Origin: Clostridia bacterium
GTDB lineage: Bacteria > Bacillota_A > Clostridia > Oscillospirales > CAG-272
DNA: 26,076 bases
Assembly: GCA_017454075.1 (NCBI GenBank)
Contig: JAFTDQ010000008.1
Location: forward strand, 1-26,076
Reading direction: 5' to 3'
The notes below the pieces were generated by a model that saw nothing but the letters and a program-made list of their open reading frames with translations, did no database searches and was not told the origin of the DNA. The number at the start of each line of letters is the position of its first letter. Positions within the stretch are counted from its first letter, which is position 1. Both the position numbers and the translations under genes were made by a program. Shown here one piece after another: positions 1 through 7,707 of this stretch.

Positions 1-1
1 C

Positions 2-2140
2 GGATCGGACGACGACGCGCTGTTCTGCGGAACGAGATATTTCGCGTCCCGCATCTGCGGCGCCGGAGAAAAGGAACAGAACGTAATGATACCCGAAAGC
101 AGAACGTTTCAGTACGACGGGGTTTCACCGTCGGTCATAAGCGTTAACGAAAAGAACCGCGCCTCCGTTTTTGCCGCGGAGGTAAATCTCGCGGAACAGC
201 CGTGGTTCGCAGACACGGACGGAACGCACGATATGTCCGGCGTCATACAGAGGGCGCTCGACTACGCCCGTTCCCTCGGCGGCGGGATCGTCTTTCTCCC
301 CGCCGGAAAATATCTCGTCACGGAGCCGTTAAGGATTGAAACCTCGGTTACGCTGCGCGGCGCGTACTCCGACCCCGACGAAGACGGCGCCGGGGAGGGC
401 ACCACGCTGATATTTTCATTCAAAGGAGCTAAAAAGCGCGAAAACGCGATGACCCTTTCCGAGAACGCCGCCCTTCAGGGGATTACCGTTCTTTATGAAG
501 GGCAGGATATGAAAACGCCCTTCGGCTTCACCGTGAGCGGCGAGGGCAACGCGATAACTATAAAGGACTGCGTGTTCCTGAACAGCTGGAACGGCATCTC
601 GAGCGGGAAAAAGCCCGTAGGGATGGTCACGATAGAAAACGTCAGAGGGACCGTCCTTCACACGGGGATCGAGGCGGAACAGCACGCCGATATCTGCGTA
701 ATGACAGACGTGATCTTCTCGCCCTCGTACTGGGCGAAAAACGGCGGCCCCGCCGAGGAGGACGTCCGCTCCGCCATGAAGGAAAACGGCTCGGTCGGGC
801 TGTACCTCGGGGACGTCGACCGTGACACGTATGAAAACGTCCTGCTCGACGGATTTGAGACCGGTATATACAACCGGGAGGCGACCCGCGCGGGATGCTC
901 CGGGAGCTTTTACGGGCTCAGGATCCTGAACAGCCGGACGGGCGTAGAGGCGCACGGGCTCAGCCCGGCTTACGGAATCTGCGTCGCGTGCGGAGAGATC
1001 CGGGCAAGCGGAACGGCGATCCTGAACGCGACGACGGACGGAGCGCGCTCGATAGTGAACACGGCGAACCTCGAGCTGACGGGCTCCGTATCCGGCAGGA
1101 TAAACGCGATTTCCGACGAGCGCGCCGTATCGGCAGCCGCGGGAAAGCCGCGCGAAGTGCCGCAGGCGCCGGCAAGCCTCTTCAACGTCATAAGATACGG
1201 GGCCGACAGAAACGGAAAGAAAGATATATCCGGTCCGCTTCAGGATGCGCTCGACGCGGCCGAGGCGGCCGGCGGAGGAGTGGTTTATATACCCGCGGGG
1301 CTGTATCTGCTCGAAAAGCCGGTCAGCGGCGGGAAAAACGTCTGCATTCAGGGGGCGCACCCCGGCGCTCAGGGCGCGGCCTCCGATTTTTCCGGCAGCG
1401 TTCTGCTCGTGAAGCACGGTAAAAATCTCGGGCAGGACGGGCAGGCGGCGATAACCCTTTCGGGGGACGATTCCGGCGTGACGGGCGTGACCGTCTATTA
1501 TCCCGAAAACGGCATTTACAACGACATGAAGGGAAAGACCGTTTCGTCCTGTTCTCCCTTTTTGCGCTGCACCGGCAAAAACAGTTATTTCACCTTCTCA
1601 TGCCTCGTCGCTGTCTCGCGCGCCGTTTCGTTCGAGGGGGCTGACGGATTCATCGCCGACCGGCTTACCGGGACGTTCTACGACTGCGGGATTTACGCGG
1701 AAAACTGCTCCGGAGGGCTTGTCACGAGGATACATACGAACGGGACGTATCTCGCCGGCGACAAAAAGAACAAAAGCGTGCTCGGCTCAGACTGGTTCAA
1801 CGACATGAGCCGCCTCGGCGAGGCGGTGCTCGAGGGGGTCCTCGGAAAACGTCTCGTCCAGGTGAGCGCCTCGGGCTGCTCCGGTCTTTCGGTCAGTCAC
1901 ACATTCTATTACGGCGGGCGCCGGCTTGTTTGCGCGGAAAACTCGGATCTGAGTGTCCTGTGCTGCGAAGGCGCGAGATCGAGCGACGAATCTTTCGTCC
2001 TGAACGGCGGCTGTTCCCTGTCGGTCGTCATCTCAAACCGTCCGAACGGAAATCCGTACATAAAGAAAACCGGGGAAAACAACAGGGCTTATATTATCAT
2101 GATGAACAACTCGCTGACCGTTTACAGCGGAAACGCGTGA
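2..2140 (+). CDS. Double beta-helix protein, pectate-lyase-3/GH28-like (5' end cut by window edge)
   Basis: The reading frame is open to the left edge with GC-rich third positions, so the gene probably starts outside the window. An ATG at 86 with AAGGA ten bases upstream is an alternative start (684 residues). Counting from that ATG, two copies of the right-handed beta-helix entry motif are visible: GGGIVFLPAGKY near residue 73 and GGGVVYIPAGLY near residue 400, the second preceded by NVIRYGADRNGKKD. This is the pattern of Pectate_lyase_3 (PF12708) proteins, which include polysaccharide lyases and GH28-related hydrolases. No catalytic residues can be assigned by eye, so the substrate is unknown. 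No signal peptide is visible, but the true N-terminus may be missing. It is clearly paralogous to the broken gene at 14170-16830 (for example TVLHTG...FSPSYW against TALHQG...VSPEYW). The next gene follows after 23 bases, so it belongs to the + strand operon. Confidence 0.75.
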   Translation, partial: GSDDDALFCGTRYFASRICGAGEKEQNVMIPESRTFQYDGVSPSVISVNEKNRASVFAAEVNLAEQPWFADTDGTHDMSGVIQRALDYARSLGGGIVFLPAGKYLVTEPLRIETSVTLRGAYSDPDEDGAGEGTTLIFSFKGAKKRENAMTLSENAALQGITVLYEGQDMKTPFGFTVSGEGNAITIKDCVFLNSWNGISSGKKPVGMVTIENVRGTVLHTGIEAEQHADICVMTDVIFSPSYWAKNGGPAEEDVRSAMKENGSVGLYLGDVDRDTYENVLLDGFETGIYNREATRAGCSGSFYGLRILNSRTGVEAHGLSPAYGICVACGEIRASGTAILNATTDGARSIVNTANLELTGSVSGRINAISDERAVSAAAGKPREVPQAPASLFNVIRYGADRNGKKDISGPLQDALDAAEAAGGGVVYIPAGLYLLEKPVSGGKNVCIQGAHPGAQGAASDFSGSVLLVKHGKNLGQDGQAAITLSGDDSGVTGVTVYYPENGIYNDMKGKTVSSCSPFLRCTGKNSYFTFSCLVAVSRAVSFEGADGFIADRLTGTFYDCGIYAENCSGGLVTRIHTNGTYLAGDKKNKSVLGSDWFNDMSRLGEAVLEGVLGKRLVQVSASGCSGLSVSHTFYYGGRRLVCAENSDLSVLCCEGARSSDESFVLNGGCSLSVVISNRPNGNPYIKKTGENNRAYIIMMNNSLTVYSGNA

Positions 2141-2163
2141 ATAAAATATAAAGGACTCAGATA

Positions 2164-2820
2164 ATGAAGGACAGCATTCAGCTCAGACAAAAGATCATCG
2201 ACACCTGTCTTTCGCTCCGCGGACAGGGCTACGTCTACGGAACGTGGGGAAATATCAGCGTCCGGCTCGACGACGGGAGTATACTCATAACCCCGTCGAA
2301 GCTCGATTACGCAGAAATGAAGCCGGAGGATCTGCCGGTCATAGCTCCCGACGGGAGCGTCGTATCGGGGAGCCGCCTTCCGACGAGCGAGCGGGAGATT
2401 CACAGAGGGATGATGAACCGCCGCCCCGACATCGGCGCCGTCATACACACCCATTCGCCGTACGCCATGGCGTGCTGCGCGATCGAAGGCGGGATCCCCG
2501 CGTTTTCCGAGGAGATCTGCCAGCTGTTCGGCGGACCGATCCGTCTTTCCGACAGGTTCGTCCCGTCGGACGCTCACGCAGAGCTCGGCAGAGTGGTCTG
2601 CGAATCCTTCGGAAACGACAACGCGCTTCTTATAAGAAATCACGGCCCGATCGTCCTCGGCAGGACGCTTGACGAGGCGTTCGTCTCCTGCCAGATTCTC
2701 GAAAAGACCGCGAAAATATATATGAACCTGCTCCGGACCGGAAAACATATCAACGTCCTTGACGACGAAACGATCGCCCGCGGAAGAGATTATTTCCTGA
2801 ACGGATACGGAAAAACCTGA
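2164..2820 (+). CDS. Class II aldolase/adducin family protein (fuculose-phosphate-aldolase-like)
   Basis: 218 residues, the usual length for L-fuculose-1-phosphate and L-ribulose-5-phosphate aldolase/epimerase relatives. Metal and catalytic residues are in place: GTWGNIS near residue 26, E76 in PTSERE, the zinc pair H95/H97 in IHTHSPY, and a third histidine H160 in IRNHG. These enzymes use zinc to stabilise an enediolate and cleave a sugar or sugar phosphate into two smaller carbonyl compounds in the cytoplasm. The exact substrate cannot be read from sequence. The start has AAAGGA about eight bases upstream. The gene sits between the beta-helix gene and a KDG-kinase homologue, so it probably cleaves an intermediate of the same sugar or sugar-acid route. 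Confidence 0.88.
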   Translation: MKDSIQLRQKIIDTCLSLRGQGYVYGTWGNISVRLDDGSILITPSKLDYAEMKPEDLPVIAPDGSVVSGSRLPTSEREIHRGMMNRRPDIGAVIHTHSPYAMACCAIEGGIPAFSEEICQLFGGPIRLSDRFVPSDAHAELGRVVCESFGNDNALLIRNHGPIVLGRTLDEAFVSCQILEKTAKIYMNLLRTGKHINVLDDETIARGRDYFLNGYGKT

Positions 2821-2835
2821 GGAGGCAAACATAAA

Positions 2836-3855
2836 ATGAAAATAGTGACGATGGGCGAAATGATGCTCCGGCTCATGCCCAAAAACAACCTGCGTTTCGA
2901 GCAGGCGACGGAGTTCGAAGCGTTTTACGGAGGCGACGAATCCATCGTCGCCGTATCCCTTGCGAAAATGGGGATGGAGACGAGATACGTCACAAAGCTT
3001 CCGCTCAACCCGATAGCCGACACGGCGATAGGCAAGCTCCGCGAGCAGGGCGTCGACACCTCCTGCATAGTCAGGGGCGGCGAGCGCATGGGAATAAACT
3101 ATTACGAAAACGGCGCGTCGGTAAGAGCTTCGAACGTTGTTTACGACCGCAAATACTCGGCGATCTCCCAGGCGGACGGGGATGAGTTCGACTGGGACAG
3201 GATCTTCGGCGACGCCGACTGGTTCCATATAGCGGGCATCACGCCGGCGATCAGCGAAAAAGCGTCGGCTCTCACCGAGCGCGCAATGAAAGAGGCGAAA
3301 AAGCACGGAGTTACCGTCAGCGTCGATCTCAATTACCGGAGCAAGCTCTGGACGAGCAAAAGGGCGCAGGAGGTCATGATTCCTCTCATGAAGTACGTTG
3401 ACGTCTGCATCGGAAACGAAGAGGACGCCGACAAGGTCCTCGGCTTCCGCCCCGAAAACACCGATATAACGAAAGGACAGCTCGACATAGAGGCGTACAA
3501 GGACGTTTTCAGACGTCTCAAAGAGGCCTTCGGGTTCAGATATATCGGTTCGACCCTCAGGGAAAGCTATTCGGCGTCCGACAACGGCTGGTCGGTCCTC
3601 GTTTACGACGGAAACGAGTTCTGTCATTCAAGGACTTATAAGATCCATCTCGTCGACAGGGGCGGCGGAGGCGCGTCGTTCGCCGCGGGTTTCATTTACG
3701 GGATTCTGAACGGCATGTCGCTTTCCGAGACCGGCGAGTACGCCGCCGCGGCGTCCGCACTCAAGCAGACCATAATGGGAGATTTCAATCTTGCGACCCC
3801 CGACGAGATAAAAGCGCTCGCCGGCGGGGACGCCTCCGGGAGGGTAAAAAGATGA
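2836..3855 (+). CDS. PfkB-family 2-keto-3-deoxygluconate kinase homologue, predicted catalytically impaired
   Basis: 339 residues, full length and collinear with KDG kinases of Clostridia (opening KIVTMGEMMLRL, SVDLNYRSKLW near residue 160, GNEEDADKVLG near 190, TLRES near 240, GDASGRVKR at the end). KDG kinase makes 2-keto-3-deoxy-6-phosphogluconate, the substrate of the aldolase encoded two genes on. Two hallmark sites are changed. The usual GGAEAN substrate motif reads GGDESI (residues 32-37, Asn to Ile). The usual DRVGGGDSF motif carrying the catalytic base reads DRGGGGASF, with Ala280 where the family has Asp. Codons around both sites are clean and the frame is intact. It may be a pseudokinase, a regulator, or a protein with another activity. 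The start has a GGAGG nine bases upstream, and its stop overlaps the next start (ATGA), so translation is probably coupled. Confidence 0.85.
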   Translation: MKIVTMGEMMLRLMPKNNLRFEQATEFEAFYGGDESIVAVSLAKMGMETRYVTKLPLNPIADTAIGKLREQGVDTSCIVRGGERMGINYYENGASVRASNVVYDRKYSAISQADGDEFDWDRIFGDADWFHIAGITPAISEKASALTERAMKEAKKHGVTVSVDLNYRSKLWTSKRAQEVMIPLMKYVDVCIGNEEDADKVLGFRPENTDITKGQLDIEAYKDVFRRLKEAFGFRYIGSTLRESYSASDNGWSVLVYDGNEFCHSRTYKIHLVDRGGGGASFAAGFIYGILNGMSLSETGEYAAAASALKQTIMGDFNLATPDEIKALAGGDASGRVKR

Positions 3856-4295
3856 TAATTGACAACATCAAAAACGCCGGGCTTTACTACGGGCTCGGGG
3901 AGAGATTTGAAACTGCGCTCCGCTTCCTCGAAGAATACGACGGCAAAGCGGACGAAAAGGCCGATATACCGGTGAGCGACGGGGTCATGGTAAAATGCCG
4001 CCCGTACGTGACGAAGCCGGAGAGCGAATGCGCCTTTGAGGCGCACGAAAAGTTCGCCGACATTCATTTCGTCGTGTCCGGCACCGAGTGCATAGGATAC
4101 GCGCCGGTCGACACGCTTTCCGTCACGGGAAAGAACGAGGACAGGGACATGATATACCTCGAGGGAAAGGGCACGATGGTCCCGCTTCGCGCCGGGGATT
4201 TCATGATAACCCTTCCCGATGACGCGCACATGCCCTGCGTGGATAACGGCGGACCGGTGTTCTGCGGTAAACTCATAGCAAAGGTCAGAATGTAA
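3852..4295 (+). CDS. YhcH/YjgK/YiaL family protein (DUF386, cupin-like sugar anomerase family)
   Basis: 147 residues, typical for the family. It shows the conserved block FEAHEKFADIHFVVSGTE (residues about 57-74) and the C-terminal DDAHMPCV, whose Glu and His residues bind a metal in solved relatives. E. coli YhcH (NanQ) speeds anomerisation of sialic acid, and YiaL and EbgC belong to other sugar-uptake operons. The role here is therefore probably opening or anomerising an incoming sugar or sugar acid, but the substrate is not readable. The ATG overlaps the stop of the upstream kinase homologue by four bases, so the two are translationally coupled. The gene is cytoplasmic, with no signal peptide. 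Confidence 0.87.
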   Translation: MIIDNIKNAGLYYGLGERFETALRFLEEYDGKADEKADIPVSDGVMVKCRPYVTKPESECAFEAHEKFADIHFVVSGTECIGYAPVDTLSVTGKNEDRDMIYLEGKGTMVPLRAGDFMITLPDDAHMPCVDNGGPVFCGKLIAKVRM

Positions 4296-4329
4296 AATAC
4301 GGCTCAAAGCCCGGATCAGGAGTAAAAAC

Positions 4330-5010
4330 ATGAACAGAAGCGACATTTCACTCAAGGAAAAGGTCATATCCCGCACAAAGGAGTGCGGCATACTGCCCTG
4401 CATAAAACTGCATAAGAAGGACGACTATATCGCGTACGCCCAGGCGATGTACGACGGCGGAGCCAAGGTCATCGAGGTCACGATGACGACGCCCGGCGTG
4501 CTCGAGGCGATAGAGGCGATCTCCTCCCATTTCGGCGACAAACTTCTCGTCGCGGCGGGCACCGTTCTCGACCCCACGTCGGCGAGGGAGGTAATTCTCC
4601 ACGGCGGAAGCGTTATCGTCAACCCCTGCGTCATCCCCGACGTCATCGATCTCGCCGCCAGATACAACGTCCCGGTGTTCTCCGGCGCCTTCACGGCGAC
4701 CGAGGTGTTCACCGCGATGAGGGCCGGCGCGAGCATGGTCAAGATCTTCCCCGGCGCGCTCGGCGGACCGAAATACATGACCAACCTTAAAATGGTCTTC
4801 CCCGACGTAAACCTCATCCCGTCGGGCGGCATCACTCCCGACAACGCCGCGGAGTTCATAAAATGCGGTGCCTGCGCCGTATCGGGCGCGAGGACCTTCA
4901 TGGACTTTGACAAGATCGAAAAAGAAGGGCTCGTTTCGGTAACGCGCCAGGTCGCGAAATTCGTCGAGATAGTAAGAAAAGCGAAGGAAGACCTTCCGAT
5001 AATACCGTAA
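4330..5010 (+). CDS. KDPG/KHG-type aldolase (class I, Schiff-base)
   Basis: 226 residues, slightly longer than the E. coli enzyme (about 213). The catalytic features of the family are present: E49 in VIEVTM, AAGTVLD at residues 75-81, NPCV at 98-101, the Schiff-base lysine K138 in VKIFPG, and SGGITPDN at 165-172. Such enzymes cleave KDPG to pyruvate and glyceraldehyde 3-phosphate, or 4-hydroxy-2-oxoglutarate to pyruvate and glyoxylate. The loop that in KDPG enzymes reads GGS and holds the phosphate here reads VSGARTF (184-190), so use of a phosphorylated substrate is not certain. This matters because the KDG-kinase homologue upstream lacks its catalytic Asp. The start has CAGGAGT seven to eight bases upstream, 34 bases after the YhcH-family gene. 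Confidence 0.88.
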   Translation: MNRSDISLKEKVISRTKECGILPCIKLHKKDDYIAYAQAMYDGGAKVIEVTMTTPGVLEAIEAISSHFGDKLLVAAGTVLDPTSAREVILHGGSVIVNPCVIPDVIDLAARYNVPVFSGAFTATEVFTAMRAGASMVKIFPGALGGPKYMTNLKMVFPDVNLIPSGGITPDNAAEFIKCGACAVSGARTFMDFDKIEKEGLVSVTRQVAKFVEIVRKAKEDLPIIP

Positions 5011-5019
5011 TAATCCAAA

Positions 5020-6015
5020 ATGAACAGAGTAGCCATAATAGGAAAACAGCAGCCGCTCTATATCAGGGAGCGGATGAAAAAAATGCTCGACGAAGCCGGC
5101 CTACCCGCCGACGTTCTCGACATGCCTACCCGCAACACCGCCGACTGGAAAGAAGAGCTCGCCCCGTACGCGGCGGTCATCAGCGCGGGAGAGAAGATCC
5201 CCGCCGAGACGATAAACGCCCTCCCGGAGCTCAGACTCATCTCCCGCTTCGGGGTCGGGACGAACGAGATAGACAAGGCGACGGCCGCCGAACGCGGCGT
5301 CGCCGTCTGCAACGCCGCCGGAAGCTTTTCGAAGTGCGTCGCGGAATGCGCCCTTACCCTTACGCTGAATCTCATCCGCGATTTCGTAAACGCCGAAAAA
5401 GACCTCCGCCGAGGGGACTGGAGCAGGTTTTTCGAGGGCAGAAACGCCCGTCAGCTGAGCGGAAAGACCGTCGGTCTCGTCGGCTTCGGGGATATTTCAA
5501 AGGCGCTTGCGAGAATGCTCGGGGCCTTTGACTGCCGCATACTCGCCTACGATATCAAAGAGGACGAGGAGGCCGCGAAACGCCTGAACGTCACGTTCGT
5601 AGGGCTTGACGAGCTCTATTCCTCATCCGACGTGATAAGTCTCCATCTTCCGCTCACGCCCGGCACCGCGCGCATGATAAACGGAGAGACCATCTCGAAA
5701 ATGAAGCCGGGCGTCACGCTGATCAACACACGCCGCGGCGGGCTCATCGACGAGCAGGGCGTTGCCGACGCCCTGAAGAGCGGCCGGCTCGGTCACTACG
5801 GCTCCGACGTTTTCGAGGTCGAGCCGCCGCCCGCGGACTGCCCGTTGCTCGGCGCGCCGAACACCATGCTCCTGCCTCATTCCGGCTCAAACGGAATAGA
5901 ATCGGTGGAATACGCCGGAGAGTTTGCCGCAAGGAACGTCATCGATTTCTTCTCGGGACGCGAGGTCAGGACGATACTCAATCCCGGATATGCCGCAAAG
6001 GCCGCAGGCAGATGA
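5020..6015 (+). CDS. D-2-hydroxyacid dehydrogenase (phosphoglycerate-dehydrogenase-like), NAD-dependent
   Basis: 331 residues with the two-domain family layout. The nucleotide fold starts at GLVGFGDIS (152-160), with Asp178 at the end of the second strand, which favours NAD over NADP. Catalytic residues are R239 in NTRRG, E268 in FEVEP and H287 in LLPHSG. The third Gly of GxGxxG is a Ser (S160), which occurs in the family. Members reduce 2-keto acids such as hydroxypyruvate or glyoxylate, or oxidise 3-phosphoglycerate. In this operon it most plausibly handles a 2-keto or 2-hydroxy acid made by one of the two aldolases (inference). No good ribosome binding site precedes the start, which lies nine bases after the aldolase stop. 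Its stop overlaps the next start. Confidence 0.87.
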   Translation: MNRVAIIGKQQPLYIRERMKKMLDEAGLPADVLDMPTRNTADWKEELAPYAAVISAGEKIPAETINALPELRLISRFGVGTNEIDKATAAERGVAVCNAAGSFSKCVAECALTLTLNLIRDFVNAEKDLRRGDWSRFFEGRNARQLSGKTVGLVGFGDISKALARMLGAFDCRILAYDIKEDEEAAKRLNVTFVGLDELYSSSDVISLHLPLTPGTARMINGETISKMKPGVTLINTRRGGLIDEQGVADALKSGRLGHYGSDVFEVEPPPADCPLLGAPNTMLLPHSGSNGIESVEYAGEFAARNVIDFFSGREVRTILNPGYAAKAAGR

Positions 6016-6935
6016 AGATCAGTCCGGTATTTTACAAAAACGTCCCCGCCGTTGAGCTCAGCACCGGAAAATATTCCGTTACGGTGCTCCCGGGGGAGGG
6101 CGGAAAGATCGCGTCGTTCAGGACCCTTTCCGACGGACGCGAATATCTCTGGCAAAACCCGTCGCCCGTTTATTCTCACGTCGGGCTTTACGACAGCTTC
6201 GTCGACGGCGAATGCAGCGCGTTTGACGACATGTTCCCGACGATCGATCCGATAATCTGCGACGGAGGAGTCCGCGCCGGGATATTATACCCCGATCACG
6301 GGGAGATATGCCGCGTGCCGTTTTCCTGCGAAGCCGGCGAAAACGGCGTCACCCTCACGGCGGAGTCCGCCTCGCTCGATTACGAATACGTCAAGACGCT
6401 CGGCGCGACGTCCGGAGGCGACCTTAAGATAGGATACAGGATAAAAAACCGGTCGGACGGCGATTTCGAAGCTCTGTGGGCCGGGCACTGTATGCTCCGG
6501 GCCGAAAACGGAGGCAGAGTCATTGCTCCCTTCCCCGGGGGGAGTCCCGTCGATATCATGTTCGACAACACCGGGGAGATCGGAAAAGCCGGGGAGCGGA
6601 CGGCCGTCCGCCCCGAGATGCTCGAAAGCAGGACGGAAACCCCCTCGCCCGACAGCTATAAATACTATTTCGCGGAAAAGGCTCGGCGGGGATATCTCGG
6701 GTACCGTTATCCCGACGGGAGGATCTTCTCCTTCCGTTACGATCCCGAAAAAATACCGTACGTCGGGGTATGGATGAACGACGGATTTTTCCACGGCCAC
6801 TCCTGCGTAGGGCTTGAACCCTGCAATCCCGGATATGACACCGTGATAAACGCCCGCGAAAAGGGACAGAAAAACATAATACCCGCCGGCGGGATCATGG
6901 AGTTTGAAATAACGATCTCAATAGAGGAGGAATAA
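6012..6935 (+). CDS. Aldose 1-epimerase-like protein (galactose mutarotase fold)
   Basis: 307 residues, close to the usual length of galactose-mutarotase-like proteins. Visible family features are the opening strand pair VTVLPGEGGKIASFR, the conserved FPTIDP and PDHGEI stretch near residues 76-97, a GHCML histidine near 157, and a late GLEPCN Glu near 279, placed like the acid/base pair of mutarotases. The fold is shared by true mutarotases and by uncharacterised epimerase-like carbohydrate-binding proteins, so the reaction is likely anomer interconversion but this is not proven. The ATG overlaps the stop of the dehydrogenase gene (ATGA), so translation is coupled. No signal peptide is seen, which implies cytoplasmic action. 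Confidence 0.75.
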   Translation: MKISPVFYKNVPAVELSTGKYSVTVLPGEGGKIASFRTLSDGREYLWQNPSPVYSHVGLYDSFVDGECSAFDDMFPTIDPIICDGGVRAGILYPDHGEICRVPFSCEAGENGVTLTAESASLDYEYVKTLGATSGGDLKIGYRIKNRSDGDFEALWAGHCMLRAENGGRVIAPFPGGSPVDIMFDNTGEIGKAGERTAVRPEMLESRTETPSPDSYKYYFAEKARRGYLGYRYPDGRIFSFRYDPEKIPYVGVWMNDGFFHGHSCVGLEPCNPGYDTVINAREKGQKNIIPAGGIMEFEITISIEEE

Positions 6936-6941
6936 AGCAGA

Positions 6942-7700
6942 ATGAAAGAATTTGCCGAAAAGATCCGGAATCTGCCGGTAAATGACGCGCCGGCGCTGAT
7001 TTTCATGGGGCAGGCCGGATTCATCATCAAAGACCGCGAGGGACTGCTCTACGCCGTCGACGTGTACCTGTCCGACTGCTGCGAACGGGAATTCGGTTTC
7101 AGGCGGCTGATCCCGAAAATGCTCGGGCCGGACGAGATAGCGTTCGATTATATACTTTCGACCCACGCGCACTACGATCACTTTGACGTCGACGCCGTTC
7201 CCGTCATGATGGAAAACGGCGCGGCAAAGCTTTACACCACCTCGGGAGGTATGGAGGAAGCCCGCCGTCTCGGGATCGCCGACCGCGCCTGCCTCATCGA
7301 GGAAGGCGGTAAATACGAAATCGGAAACCTCATGCTGACCGCCGTTTACTGCGATCACGGAGAGCTCGCCCCGGACGCCGTCGGATTTCTCATTGAACTT
7401 GACGGGAAAAAGATCCTGCTCTGCGGAGACACGGCGTTCCGCCCGGAAAAGATATCTTATCTCAAAGATGAGAACGTCGATTTCCTGTTCGTTCCGATAA
7501 ACGGCGCTTTCGGAAATCTCAACGAGCGCGAGGCCGTGGAATACGTGAAAACGATCCGTCCGAAAACGGCCGTTCCGTGCCATTACGGCAATTTCAAAGA
7601 GCACGGCGGAGACGTCGGTCTCTTCTGCCGGCTTTTTGACGAGCAGGTCGAAGGTGTGAAAAATCTCGTCCTCAACATCGGGGATATCGTTTATCTGTGA
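6942..7700 (+). CDS. Metallo-beta-lactamase-fold hydrolase, UlaG-like
   Basis: 252 residues. The metal motif HxHxDH is complete in STHAHYDHFD (H75, H77, D79, H80). A further histidine lies in YCDHGEL near residue 145, LLCGDTAF near 165 provides the bridging Asp, and PCHYGNF near 210 supplies the last His. The opening GQAGFIIK resembles UlaG, the L-ascorbate-6-phosphate lactonase, but that protein is about 100 residues longer, so only fold-level assignment is safe. A lactonase acting on a sugar lactone would fit the sugar-acid context (inference). The start follows the previous stop by six bases, with GGAGGA eleven bases upstream. The protein is cytoplasmic by lack of a signal peptide. Confidence 0.8.
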   Translation: MKEFAEKIRNLPVNDAPALIFMGQAGFIIKDREGLLYAVDVYLSDCCEREFGFRRLIPKMLGPDEIAFDYILSTHAHYDHFDVDAVPVMMENGAAKLYTTSGGMEEARRLGIADRACLIEEGGKYEIGNLMLTAVYCDHGELAPDAVGFLIELDGKKILLCGDTAFRPEKISYLKDENVDFLFVPINGAFGNLNEREAVEYVKTIRPKTAVPCHYGNFKEHGGDVGLFCRLFDEQVEGVKNLVLNIGDIVYL

Positions 7701-7707
7701 GGTGAAT

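Noticed and set aside
2122..3627. 501-codon open frame on the - strand across the aldolase and kinase genes
   Set aside because: It is the reverse shadow of two genes with clear family motifs, has low-complexity Arg/Val-rich content and no ribosome binding site. High GC makes such frames common here.
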